From: JALORV01 sp963775635
GTDB lineage: Bacteria > Pseudomonadota > Gammaproteobacteria > Burkholderiales > Burkholderiaceae_F
Length of the DNA: 64,000 nucleotides
Direction: 5' to 3'
Assembly: GCA_963775635.1 (NCBI GenBank)
Contig: CAVZJO010000015.1
Location: 1-64,000, forward strand
A program made the position numbers and the translations under genes. Below the pieces are notes generated by a model. That model had not been told where the DNA came from, made no database searches, and saw only the letters and a list, made by a program, of their open reading frames with translations. Positions 40,806 to 48,880 of the stretch are shown piece after piece. Each line of letters opens with the position of its first letter. The stretch's first letter is position 1.

Positions 40806-42305
40806 ATGACGAACTCCTTGAGCCTGGATCTGGCGTGTGGCGACCTGCTGCGGACGCAGAACTTCATCGGCGGCCGCTGGACAGATGCCGCGGCCGGCGA
40901 TCGTTTTGATGTCGTCAATCCGGCCGATGAGAGCCGCATCACAAAGGTCGCCGACAGCCGTGCGGCCGATGCGCGCGACGCGCTGGAAGCCGCGCATGCG
41001 GCGTTCCCCGGATGGCGCGCCACCCCGGCGCGCGAGCGTGCCCAGCTGCTCAAACGCTGGCACGCGTTGATCGTGCAGCACCAGGATGACCTCGGTCGCC
41101 TGATCTCACGCGAACAGGGCAAGCCGTTTGCCGAAGGCCGTGGCGAGGTGCTGTACGCCGCGAGCTACGTCGAGTGGTTCGCCGAGGAAGCGACCCGCAC
41201 CTACGGCGACGTGATTCCGGAGCCGGTGCGCGGACGCAAGATGATCGCGGTCAAGGAGCCGATCGGCGTGGTCGCGGCGATCACCCCGTGGAATTTTCCG
41301 GCCGCGATGATCGCGCGCAAGATCGCACCCGCGCTCGCGGTCGGCTGCACGGTCGTGTGCAAGCCGGCCGAGGACACGCCGCTGACCTCGCTGGCCCTCG
41401 TGCGTCTCGCTGAGGAAGCGGGGTTGCCCGCCGGGACATTGAACATCGTCACCGCGTCGCGCGAAAACGCTTCGCAGGTGGTCGATGTCTGGCTGGCGGA
41501 CGCACGCGTGCGCAAGATTACGTTCACCGGCTCGACCCCGGTCGGCAAGCACCTCGCACGCGAATCGGCGCCGACGCTGAAGAAGCTTTCGCTCGAACTC
41601 GGCGGCAACGCACCGTTCATCGTGTTCGACGACGCCGACCTCGATGGCGCGGTCGGCGGCCTGATGGCCTCGAAGTTCCGCAATGGCGGACAGACCTGCG
41701 TGTGCCCGAATCGTGTCTACGTGCACGATGCCGTACACGACAAGTTCGTCGAAAAGCTGTCCGCGCGTGTCGCGGCACTGAAAGTCGGCCCGGCCACGGA
41801 GGCAGACGCCCAGATCGGTCCGATGATCAACTCGCGCGCGGTGGCGAAGATCGAGGCGCACCTAGCCGACGCGGTCGAGAAGGGCGCGCGGGTCGTCATC
41901 GGGGGCCGGCGGGTGCGCCAGGACGACGGCCCCAACTACGTTGCCCCTGCGGTGCTGGCGGGCGCGACGCCGGACATGCGGCTTGCGCAGGAAGAGACCT
42001 TCGGTCCGGTCGTTGCCGTGTTCCGCTTCAGCAGTGAGGAGGAAGTCATTGGGCTGGCCAACGACACGCCGTATGGCCTCGCCGCCTACTTCTACAGCAA
42101 CGACATCGCGCGCGTATGGCGGGTCGCCGAGGCGCTGGAAGCCGGCGTGATCGGCATCAACGAAGGCGCGATCGCCGCTGAAGCGGCACCGTTTGGCGGA
42201 GTCAAGGAATCCGGCTACGGGCGCGAAGGGTCGCGCCACGGACTCGACGACTACACACACATCAAATATCTGTGCCAGGGCAACCTGGCGCGCGGGGCGG
42301 AGTGA
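40806..42305 (+). CDS. NAD(P)-dependent semialdehyde dehydrogenase (succinate / 2-oxoglutarate semialdehyde type)
   Basis: A 499-residue aldehyde dehydrogenase. The N-terminus TQNFIGGRWTDAAAGDRFDV, the cofactor motif ITPWNFPAAMIARKIAPALA, the catalytic glutamate in KLSLELGGNAPFIVFDDAD and the catalytic cysteine in GGQTCVCPNR are present. The group oxidises succinate semialdehyde or 2-oxoglutarate semialdehyde. In aldarate breakdown the latter arises after a second dehydration, so the operon context favours 2-oxoglutarate as product. ATG at 40806; the last base of its stop overlaps the aldolase start. Confidence 0.85.
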   Translation: MTNSLSLDLACGDLLRTQNFIGGRWTDAAAGDRFDVVNPADESRITKVADSRAADARDALEAAHAAFPGWRATPARERAQLLKRWHALIVQHQDDLGRLISREQGKPFAEGRGEVLYAASYVEWFAEEATRTYGDVIPEPVRGRKMIAVKEPIGVVAAITPWNFPAAMIARKIAPALAVGCTVVCKPAEDTPLTSLALVRLAEEAGLPAGTLNIVTASRENASQVVDVWLADARVRKITFTGSTPVGKHLARESAPTLKKLSLELGGNAPFIVFDDADLDGAVGGLMASKFRNGGQTCVCPNRVYVHDAVHDKFVEKLSARVAALKVGPATEADAQIGPMINSRAVAKIEAHLADAVEKGARVVIGGRRVRQDDGPNYVAPAVLAGATPDMRLAQEETFGPVVAVFRFSSEEEVIGLANDTPYGLAAYFYSNDIARVWRVAEALEAGVIGINEGAIAAEAAPFGGVKESGYGREGSRHGLDDYTHIKYLCQGNLARGAE

Positions 42306-43108
42306 TGACAGGCAACCCATTCAAGGAAGCCCTTGCACGCAAGGAGCCATTGATCGGTCTCTGGCTCTCGCTTGCCAATGCCTACAGTGCGGAAGTCTGT
42401 GCCAGCAGCGGCTTTCAATGGATGCTGATCGACGGCGAGCATGCGCCGAACGACGTGCGCAGCATTCTGGCGCAGCTGCAGGCGGTGGCAGCCTATCCGG
42501 TCGCGCCGGTCGTCCGAGCAGTGGCCGGCGAGACTGCCTTGATCAAGCAGTTGCTCGATATCGGAGTGCAGAACCTGCTGGTGCCGATGGTCGACACCGC
42601 GGAGCAGGCGCAGGCGCTGGTTTCGGCGACTCGCTATCCACCGGGTGGTACGCGCGGCGTCGGCGCGGCGGTCGCGCGCGCGTCGCGCTGGGGCCTGCGG
42701 CGCGACTACCTCGGCAGCGCGGATGATGAAGTCTGCCTGCTGGTACAGGCGGAGTCGGCGACTGCGCTGCGCAACCTCGATGCCATCTGCGCCGTCGACG
42801 GCGTCGACGGTGTGTTCGTCGGCCCGGCCGATCTGGCCGCGTCGATGGGGCATCGTGGCAACCCGGCGCATTCCGACGTACGTGCGGCGATCGATGGCGC
42901 GATGCGCACGATTGTCGCGAGTGGCAAGGCGGCCGGCACGCTGACGTCCGACCTCGCGCTCGCGCGGCACTTCCTGGAGCTCGGCGCGACGTTTGTCGCG
43001 GTGGGCATCGACGTCACACTGCTCACTCAGGCCGCCCGCCGGCTGGCGGGCGACTTCGGCCTGAGTGTCGACGGCGCGATGGCCGCTGCCGCCGCGTCGG
43101 CTTACTAG
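42305..43108 (+). CDS. HpcH/HpaI family aldolase (GarL-like)
   Basis: A 267-residue class II aldolase. The family pattern is complete: LIGLWLSLANAYSAEVCASS, DGEHAPNDVRSI, the metal-binding glutamate in LVQAESATALRN and aspartate in FVGPADLAASMG. In E. coli GarL cuts 5-keto-4-deoxy-D-glucarate into pyruvate and tartronate semialdehyde, the product of the GarD step just upstream. HpaI acts on an aromatic pathway intermediate and is the alternative, but no hpa genes are nearby. The start overlaps the upstream stop by one base. Confidence 0.85.
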   Translation: MTGNPFKEALARKEPLIGLWLSLANAYSAEVCASSGFQWMLIDGEHAPNDVRSILAQLQAVAAYPVAPVVRAVAGETALIKQLLDIGVQNLLVPMVDTAEQAQALVSATRYPPGGTRGVGAAVARASRWGLRRDYLGSADDEVCLLVQAESATALRNLDAICAVDGVDGVFVGPADLAASMGHRGNPAHSDVRAAIDGAMRTIVASGKAAGTLTSDLALARHFLELGATFVAVGIDVTLLTQAARRLAGDFGLSVDGAMAAAAASAY

Positions 43109-43110
43109 CG

Positions 43111-44160
43111 ATGAACACCTACAGAATCGCCTTGATCCCTGCCGACGGCATCGGCCCCGAAGTCATCGACGCCGGCTGGCACGTGCTGCAGGCTGCCGCG
43201 CGCAAACACGGATTTGCGCTGCAAGGCGAAACGTTTCCGTGGTCGTGCGCCTACTACCTCGAGACCGGGCGCATGATGCCGGCCGATGGCATCGATACGC
43301 TGCGTCAGTTCGATGCGATCTACCTTGGCGCGGTCGGTTGGCCGGCCAAGGTGCCGGACTCAGTTTCTCTGCACGAACTGCTGCTGCCGATCCGCAAGCA
43401 GTTCGACCTGTTCATCAACGCGCGCCCGCATCGGCTGCTCCCGGGTGTGCGCGGTCCGTTGCGCGCCGAGAAGTTCGACATCCTGTGTATCCGCGAGAAC
43501 ACCGAGGGCGAGTATTGCGGCGCCGGCGGCCGCACGCACATCGGCACAGCGGACGAAGTCGCAGTCGAGACGTCGATCTTCACGCGCAAGGGGGTGGAGC
43601 GCGTGCTGCGGTACGGCTTCGAGCAGGCGCGCAAGCGCTCGAGGAAACTCGCTTCCGTCACGAAGTCGAACGCGCAGAAACACACGATGGTGTTCTGGGA
43701 CGAAGTGACCGATCAGCTGGCGCGCGAGTATCCCGACGTTGCCGTGACTCGTTATCACGTCGATGCGATGGCAGCGCGCTTCATCACCCAGCCCGAGTCG
43801 CTGGACGTGGTGGTTGCCTCGAACCTGTTCGGCGACATCCTGACCGACGTTGGCGCGGCGATCCAGGGCGGCCTCGGCTTCGCCGCATCGGCGAACGTAA
43901 ATCCCGCCGGCGGCGTACCGTCGATGTTCGAGCCGGTGCATGGCTCAGCGCCCGACATCGCAGGGCGCGGCGTTGCCAATCCGATCGCCACGATCTGGGC
44001 GGGCTCGATGATGCTCGAGCATCTTGGCGAAACAACGGCGGCGCGCAACATCATGGACGCTGTCGAAACGGTCACGGGCCAGGGCCGTTTCACCACGCCC
44101 GACATGGGCGGCCAGGCGACCACGAGCCAGTTGGCCGCAACGATCGCGGAAGCTCTGTAG
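43111..44160 (+). CDS. Isocitrate/isopropylmalate dehydrogenase family enzyme (tartrate or malate dehydrogenase-like)
   Basis: A 349-residue beta-decarboxylating dehydrogenase. YRIALIPADGIGPEVIDAGW opens it (note PADG instead of the usual PGDG); RENTEGEYCGAGGR, TKSNAQKHTMVFWDEV and FEPVHGSAPDIAGRG follow. It is the last gene of the operon, two bases after the aldolase. It is a clearly separate relative of the enzyme at 25.4 kb. A hydroxy acid from the same route is the likely substrate. Confidence 0.83.
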   Translation: MNTYRIALIPADGIGPEVIDAGWHVLQAAARKHGFALQGETFPWSCAYYLETGRMMPADGIDTLRQFDAIYLGAVGWPAKVPDSVSLHELLLPIRKQFDLFINARPHRLLPGVRGPLRAEKFDILCIRENTEGEYCGAGGRTHIGTADEVAVETSIFTRKGVERVLRYGFEQARKRSRKLASVTKSNAQKHTMVFWDEVTDQLAREYPDVAVTRYHVDAMAARFITQPESLDVVVASNLFGDILTDVGAAIQGGLGFAASANVNPAGGVPSMFEPVHGSAPDIAGRGVANPIATIWAGSMMLEHLGETTAARNIMDAVETVTGQGRFTTPDMGGQATTSQLAATIAEAL

Positions 44161-44220
44161 GCAGAAGACCGCTAGCGGCGAGACAGCTCAGCTGCACGCA
44201 CCGCGCGCTGGTAGGCTCTC

Positions 44221-44625
44221 GTGGCCATGCCAGTCATGCAAGTCGAGTCGATCAACGCCGTGACCCTGGCGGTGCACGACATGCGTCGCTCGGTGCGCTT
44301 CTACTCCGCGCTCGAGTTCTCCGTGCGCTATGGCGGGGAGCAGGCCGCGTTCACTAGCCTCCACGCGGGCTCCGGATATCTCAACTTGATCGCCCAGCCG
44401 CCCGACCGCCGCTGGTCATGGTGGGGCCGCGTGATCTTTCATGTGTCCGACGTCGACGCGTTCTACCAGCGCGCGATCGAGCAGGGACTGACGCCAACTA
44501 CCACGCCCAAAGATGCGCCGTGGGGCGAGCGGTACTTTCATATCAGCGACCCGGACGGCCATGAGCTGAGCTTTGCTCGCCCCAGCGAGTCTCCTCCAAG
44601 AGGCGGCAACGGCGGGTGTGGCTGA
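44221..44625 (+). CDS. VOC family protein
   Basis: A 134-residue single VOC module: INAVTLAVHDMRRSVRFYSA, GSGYLNLIAQPP, GRVIFHVSDVDAFYQRAIEQ and ERYFHISDPDGHELSFARP. The last block contains the DPDGH sequence with the metal-binding region of glyoxalase-like proteins. The start is uncertain (GTG 44221, ATG 44227 or ATG 44236 are all in frame). It lies 60 bases after the sugar-acid operon; whether it belongs to it is unclear. Confidence 0.75.
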   Translation: MAMPVMQVESINAVTLAVHDMRRSVRFYSALEFSVRYGGEQAAFTSLHAGSGYLNLIAQPPDRRWSWWGRVIFHVSDVDAFYQRAIEQGLTPTTTPKDAPWGERYFHISDPDGHELSFARPSESPPRGGNGGCG

Positions 44626-44714
44626 GTAGCGGTGACAGTCGCTTGCGCGCCAGCGCCGTCGACTACCCGCGGGACAGACTGCCTAAAATGGTTCCCGCAA
44701 TACCGGAGGTACCC

Positions 44715-44900
44715 ATGCCGACCTACCAATACCGATGCGAGAAGTGTGGCGATGTTTTCGAGCATGTCGAACACGTCGCCGAGCACGCTACCGCGCGTTT
44801 CCAGCCCGGAACTACTCCCCTGCGCTGCCCGAAGTGCAGCAGCGAGACGGTTCAGCACTACCCGACTCAGTTCTTTGCCAAAACTTCGCGAAAGAGCTGA
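44715..44900 (+). CDS. FmdB-type zinc-ribbon protein
   Basis: A 61-residue protein: MPTYQYRCEKCGDVFEHVEH opens it, and two CxxC knuckles (CEKC and CPKC) would bind one zinc ion, as in the FmdB regulatory-protein family. CGGAGG lies six bases before the ATG. Such proteins are common in bacteria and of unsettled role; a regulatory or RNA/protein-binding job has been suggested. The longer open frame upstream is not used by the family. Confidence 0.83.
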   Translation: MPTYQYRCEKCGDVFEHVEHVAEHATARFQPGTTPLRCPKCSSETVQHYPTQFFAKTSRKS

Positions 44901-44990
44901 ACACCGCGCCCAAAGGCGCGTTCGCCGATGACGGCTAGAGTCGTGCGGCCGCGGGCGCGCCGCCGGTTTCCTTTCGTGCTCAAGGCTCGC

Positions 44991-45641
44991 TCAGTTTGGC
45001 CGCGTTGAAGTCGCCGCTGCCCAGGCGGCACGATGGGCCAGCGTGCCCGGTTCGGGAACGGTCCAGAAGTGGACTGAGCGGCCCTTTACTCGCAGCGTCT
45101 GTTCCGGCTGCCAGTCACCCATCTTGAAGTCATGAGAAACGATGCGCGTGCCGGGTCGCAGCTCGCGCAGCAGCCGCGGCAGCAGCTTGCGGTTCAACGT
45201 CGGCAGCAGGTAGAGCGTCACGATGGTGGCGTCGGAAAAGTCCGCCCTGAACAAATCCTCGTTGCGGAACTGCACGCGGCTGTCCACCTCGGCGATGCGT
45301 GCGTTCGCGCGCGCTTCGTCGATGCGTTCTTTGTCGATTTCGATGCCGACGGCGCGGTTCACGTTGTATCGCTGCACCGCGGCGATCGGGATGCGCCCAT
45401 CGCCGGAACCGAGGTCATACAGGACGTCCCCCGGACCGGCGTTAGCCACCATCAGCATCGCATCGACGACTTCCCTCGGCGTCGGCACGTAGATGACATC
45501 GGGCGAGCGCGGGCGCGGCGCGGTGGACGCTGAGGGCGTGGCGTCGGAGCGGCCGACCGGCGGGGCGGTCGGCGCACTGCAGGCACTGGTGCTGGCAGCA
45601 AGTGCCAAAAACGCAAAAACAGGGAACGTGAGTGTCGGCAT
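44991..45641 (-). CDS. Exported (probably lipoprotein) class I SAM-methyltransferase-like protein
   Basis: A 216-residue protein. Residues 1-21 form a signal peptide with a lipobox-like ASTSAC, so a lipoprotein is likely. After a Pro/Ser-rich linker comes a methyltransferase fold: VIYVPTPREVVDAML, motif I VLYDLGSGDGRIPIAA, then VGIEIDKERIDEAR and the closing SHDFKMGDWQPEQTL. SAM is a cytoplasmic cofactor, so an exported methyltransferase fold is unusual; such exported relatives exist in proteobacteria without a proven reaction. The start was chosen by the signal peptide. Confidence 0.72.
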   Translation of the reverse strand: MPTLTFPVFAFLALAASTSACSAPTAPPVGRSDATPSASTAPRPRSPDVIYVPTPREVVDAMLMVANAGPGDVLYDLGSGDGRIPIAAVQRYNVNRAVGIEIDKERIDEARANARIAEVDSRVQFRNEDLFRADFSDATIVTLYLLPTLNRKLLPRLLRELRPGTRIVSHDFKMGDWQPEQTLRVKGRSVHFWTVPEPGTLAHRAAWAAATSTRPN

Positions 45642-45775
45642 GGGCTCGGCCAGGAGGAATGTCGGATTCCCAATGGCAAGTTACGCGCCAACGCCGGCGT
45701 CGTCGGTCCGAACGAGGATGCTTAGCGTGCAGCCCCGCTCTTATACGTGCTCGTCGAACGAGCTGGGCGGCCCCT

Positions 45776-46159
45776 TCAACTTTGCCCCAGAATCTGCGCG
45801 CCCCACGGATTGTCGACCGCGATCAGCCAGCGGCCATCCCGCTGCCGTCGCAGAATGTCAGAGGATTCGCCTCCCATCGTGACGATTTGGCCGGACGGAT
45901 CGGTACCGCGCAATGTCCAGCGACCGATGTACAGCGCAATGTCGTCAACTTCAACGACGTTCTGGGTCTCTGATCGGAGCGTCGGCTTGAGCTCGATGAA
46001 CCGACCAAGCGCCAGACGTAACTCAGTCGAACCACGGGCAAGGTGGCCGGGTTGAGCGACCAGCACTGCATTCGGCTCGTAGAGCGCGAGCGCTGCCTCA
46101 ATGTCGCCTCGATTGATCGCTTGAGCAAGTTGGTTTACAGCATCGATTGGTGTGGACAC
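45776..46159 (-). CDS. SnoaL/DUF4440-type NTF2-like protein
   Basis: A ~127-residue protein. The first helix pair NQLAQAINRGDIEAALALYE and the strand AVLVAQPGHLARGSTELRLAL, then SDILRRQRDGRWLIAVDNPW, make a typical NTF2-like cone. These proteins are small enzymes or binding folds; no active site can be assigned. GTG at 46159 is used because the fold begins there; the longer frame to 46258 has no supporting pattern. Confidence 0.7.
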   Translation of the reverse strand: MSTPIDAVNQLAQAINRGDIEAALALYEPNAVLVAQPGHLARGSTELRLALGRFIELKPTLRSETQNVVEVDDIALYIGRWTLRGTDPSGQIVTMGGESSDILRRQRDGRWLIAVDNPWGAQILGQS

Positions 46160-46264
46160 GGTTCTATGCCTCGGAGTGGGGTGTTCGCAACGTGGGCCGC
46201 CTAGCGTCCGCGTTGCGCGGGCCGCGGTGAAACCGAACCAAAAGTCGCACCGGGGCACACGGCC

Positions 46265-46456
46265 CTATGCGCGCGTTTCACGCCAAAGCATGAACGCAAG
46301 CGTAGCCGCAACTACACATGCGACAACACTTGCCCAGATCGGAATGGAGATGCCGTTCACAGTGACTTCCCACCCGAATGCGACGCGAAGCAATTGAAGA
46401 AACGCAACCAGGGAGAGAATGACGATTGCCACGGCGGTAAATGGTTTCAATCGCAA
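46265..46456 (-). CDS. Small two-helix membrane protein
   Basis: A 63-residue protein with two membrane helices (about residues 5-25, TAVAIVILSLVAFLQLLRV, and 38-58, IPIWASVVACVVAATLAFML) joined by a short loop with FGWEVTVNG, and a charged end WRETRA. Small proteins of this pattern are widespread in proteobacteria, with no known role. It is one of three consecutive minus-strand small genes here. Confidence 0.65.
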   Translation of the reverse strand: MRLKPFTAVAIVILSLVAFLQLLRVAFGWEVTVNGISIPIWASVVACVVAATLAFMLWRETRA

Positions 46457-46503
46457 CCTCCGCTAATTCTCGATCAACAGCGTCTAGGCGCCGCGGCCTA
46501 ACG

Positions 46504-46980
46504 CTATCGCCAGGGTGTCGCGAGCCAGATCGCGACGACAGTCAACAGGGGCGCAAGAATATCAACGTAGAAAACCGGGCCTGCGTTTCCAGAGTTGAGG
46601 TTTCCCGTCTTGCGGATCTCCTGCGCATGTCCAACCGCGGCGCCAATGGAGAAGATCACCCCCGCAACGCAGGGACCCAGTGCATAGCCTGGCCCGAGCC
46701 ATGGCGAAAGGATGCCGGCTGCGCCAATGCCCACCGTAGCCCAACCGAGTTCGCGTTGGAAACCACTCCCGGTCGGCCAGCCGATGTACTTCGCGATCCG
46801 GTCGGGCGTAATCAGATGCTGAAGCCCTGCGACAAAGGTCACCACTCCGTAGAATGCGGCGGCGAACCATAGCAATCCAATTGTCCCGATTGCTTCGGTC
46901 GACGCCGGCTCAGCGCGGGCGATCAGGTGGATGGCGGCACCTAACACAGGAACCGCGAGCGCAATAATCCAGAACATCAT
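46504..46980 (-). CDS. Conserved membrane protein (DUF6790-like)
   Basis: A 158-residue integral membrane protein with four or five helices. The central block HLITPDRIAKYIGWPTGSGF and the following QRELGWATVGIGAAGIL is a recognisable conserved pattern in a family of unknown function, which I recall as DUF6790. The last helix ends LLTVVAIWLATPWR. It probably sits in the inner membrane. No role can be given. Confidence 0.68.
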   Translation of the reverse strand: MMFWIIALAVPVLGAAIHLIARAEPASTEAIGTIGLLWFAAAFYGVVTFVAGLQHLITPDRIAKYIGWPTGSGFQRELGWATVGIGAAGILSPWLGPGYALGPCVAGVIFSIGAAVGHAQEIRKTGNLNSGNAGPVFYVDILAPLLTVVAIWLATPWR

Positions 46981-47061
46981 TCACCCCTTGCCCAGAGCGC
47001 GCCGTTTGTTGTCCCAACTCGATTCAATCTGCATTGCGGCTGCTGGTCGGCCGTTTCTGAA

Positions 47062-47530
47062 TTACAACTCCTTGAACATGTTGATGTTCGTCGGCCGGTA
47101 GCCGCGCGCCTCATACAGTGCTCGGGCTCCAGTGTTATGGCCGAAGACGTGTAGCCCGATTCCGCACAGCCCGAGTTTGCGCGCCTCGTCTTCGACCGCC
47201 GCAAGCGCTCGGGTCGCGTGCCCGTGCCGCTGGCATTCCGGTCGAATTTGTATGTCGTAGATGTAGGCGACTCGCTTGCCTGCCTGCTCCTTCGCTGCTA
47301 TCCACAAGCGTTCCCACCGTTCGCCCTTGATCATCGAGTATGTTGAACAAGTAGTTGTCGGGTGTCTGGCGTCCCTGTGGAAGTAATTCCAGCAGCGCCT
47401 TGCGCGAGAGTTCGAGCGCTTCCTCCTTGGCCCACTGCCCCGAGGCGACCTTGTCGGCTGCATAGGCAGGAACGGACGTAGCGAGAAAAGGCTCGTATTC
47501 GTCGTCGCGCATTGGCACGAGAACCGGCAC
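47062..47530 (-). CDS. GNAT family N-acetyltransferase (frameshifted)
   Basis: About 155 residues. The first frame gives DDEYEPFLATSVPAYAADKV and FNILDDQGRTVGTL; at about 47304 the frame breaks and the next frame continues WIAAKEQAGKRVAYIYDIQI, RPECQRHGHATRALAAVE and NTGARALYEARGYRPTNINM. The acetyl-CoA loop QRHGHA is intact. A single extra base between ACGCT and TGG explains it. The likely start is GTG at 47530 or ATG at 47512. The substrate is unknown. Confidence 0.8.
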
Positions 47531-47611
47531 CGCTTGCTCCGATCAGAAGGCCCGGAGCCACTTAGATGTGTCCGGTTTCAAGTGATTCTGACCGTCACGT
47601 CGATCGACCGC

Positions 47612-47846
47612 AATCGGCCGATTCTGTTGAAAAACTCCTTTTTCTGCCTCGATGAAAAAATCCGAGGCTCGTGAAGGCGACGAGAGTCAAAGAACACGGG
47701 GGACCGCGATGCCCCACGAAAAATTCAACCACGGTCCTCCTGGTGAACGTGAGCGCATCTACCAAGCGACATCCTTGATTGCACTGGCGTCAGATGGAAT
47801 TTCGAGTCAGACCAGATTCCGAGTTTTTCAACAGAATCGGCCGATT
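47612..47846. repeat. 26-bp perfect inverted repeats around a 183-bp gene-free core
   Basis: 47612-47637 and 47821-47846 are perfect inverted copies of each other. Each contains the palindrome AATCGGCCGATT at its outer end and GAGTTTTTCAACAG (read from the core side) at its inner end. GAGTTTTTCAACAG resembles the tips of several insertion-sequence families. In this layout such tips face inward, so this is either a small non-coding element or two remnant element ends with host DNA between them. No transposase frame is present. The core holds no supported gene. Confidence 0.8.
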
Positions 47847-47852
47847 CGAGCC

Positions 47853-47881
47853 AAAAGAAAAAAGCCGGCGCGAGGCCGGCC
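47853..47881 (-). terminator. Rho-independent terminator of the first PEP-CTERM gene
   Basis: Read on the minus strand, GCCGGC-CTCGC-GCCGGC forms a six-pair GC stem with a five-base loop followed by TTTTTTCTTTT. It lies 20 bases after the stop of the PEP-CTERM gene. Confidence 0.85.
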
Positions 47882-47900
47882 TTTTCGGAAACAGGTTTGC

Positions 47901-48515
47901 CTAATCGCGGCGCCGACGAACTACGGCCAACCCGGCGAGCGCGAGCCCCATCAGCGCCAAGGGACCGGGCTCCGGAACGACTTGCGTCTGCCTGTAGGTA
48001 TTGGAAACGCTGAGCAGGTCGGAACCCGCGAGGACGCTGAAGTCCTCACTGATGTTGAGGGTGGTGGCCGACAGACCGACCCGCATTGACGCCGCACCCT
48101 CCACGCCGTTGAGGACACTCAGGCTGAAAACTTCGTCGCCCGTAACGTCCTTTGTCAGCGTCGATCCGCCGCCCGGGTTATCGGCGCCGGCGAACATGGC
48201 GCTGATCACGAAGTCCGGGTCGATCACCGAAATCGAGTAGTCGATCGACCAGTTACCCGCGAGGTCCGAGTTGTCGAAGCCGATGATCTGCATGACATGC
48301 GTACTGACGATCGGGCTACTGAACAACACTTGGACGGTAGCGTCCAAAGTGTTGGCCCCAATCGTCCACACTTTGTCAGCCTGGTCGCAAAAGCCGGCAG
48401 CTTCCCACTGGCCAATGGTTGTAATGGCCGAGCACGGGACTGCCATTGCTGTCCCGCTGGCAAGGGCCAACCCGCATCCTGTTATTACTGTTGTCAGTGC
48501 TGTTCGCAGATTCAT
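47901..48515 (-). CDS. PEP-CTERM sorting-domain exported protein 1
   Basis: A 204-residue protein. Residues 1-25 are a signal peptide (ending SGTAMAVP); the C-terminus VPEPGPLALMGLALAGLAVV followed by RRRR is a PEP-CTERM signal, cut and anchored by an exosortase (XrtA/EpsH type) in bacteria that make exopolysaccharide. The mature part is Ser-, Thr- and Asn-rich beta-type sequence; no enzyme domain. The start at 48515 begins the signal peptide. A sigma-54-like promoter lies 46 bases upstream and a terminator follows. No exosortase gene is in the window. Confidence 0.87.
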   Translation of the reverse strand: MNLRTALTTVITGCGLALASGTAMAVPCSAITTIGQWEAAGFCDQADKVWTIGANTLDATVQVLFSSPIVSTHVMQIIGFDNSDLAGNWSIDYSISVIDPDFVISAMFAGADNPGGGSTLTKDVTGDEVFSLSVLNGVEGAASMRVGLSATTLNISEDFSVLAGSDLLSVSNTYRQTQVVPEPGPLALMGLALAGLAVVRRRRD

Positions 48516-48560
48516 CGTGGCCCCATTCGGTTCGGTTGGACAATAAGTACAATTTACATT

Positions 48561-48578
48561 CAAGCAGCAATCGTGCCT
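48561..48578 (-). promoter_or_regulatory. Sigma-54 (-24/-12) promoter of PEP-CTERM gene 1
   Basis: On the minus strand AGGCACGATTGCTGCTTG matches the RpoN consensus TGGCACG-N4-TTGCW at 10 of 12 fixed positions, with GG and GC ten bases apart as required. It is about 50 bases before the start codon, which places the transcript start inside the leader. PEP-CTERM genes in Zoogloea are known to depend on RpoN and the PrsK/PrsR pair. The remaining DNA to 48880 holds no supported gene. Confidence 0.75.
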
Positions 48579-48880
48579 GCTCTGTTAATCGTTGCGAAAC
48601 AACAACTTAACGCAAGGGGGTTTTCCTTCGGCGCGGCGCTGTAAAGCCGGTCGACGACAAGCAGCGTGCTTTCCGCGGAAGGTCGGCGATTGCGTGACCT
48701 GCTTTTTGTGGAGCGGCGTCGTACTTCAGTATCCCTTCAGTGATGAAGGCGCCGGAGTCGCCTGACTGATGTTGCTAGCGAAGGGCGGTTACCGGCCGAG
48801 ACTGTCGTCACACGCGAGTTCGCACGGGGCGTAATACAGCCGAGGCGCAGCTCTGCCTTTCGGCGCTGTAGCCTGTCCCG

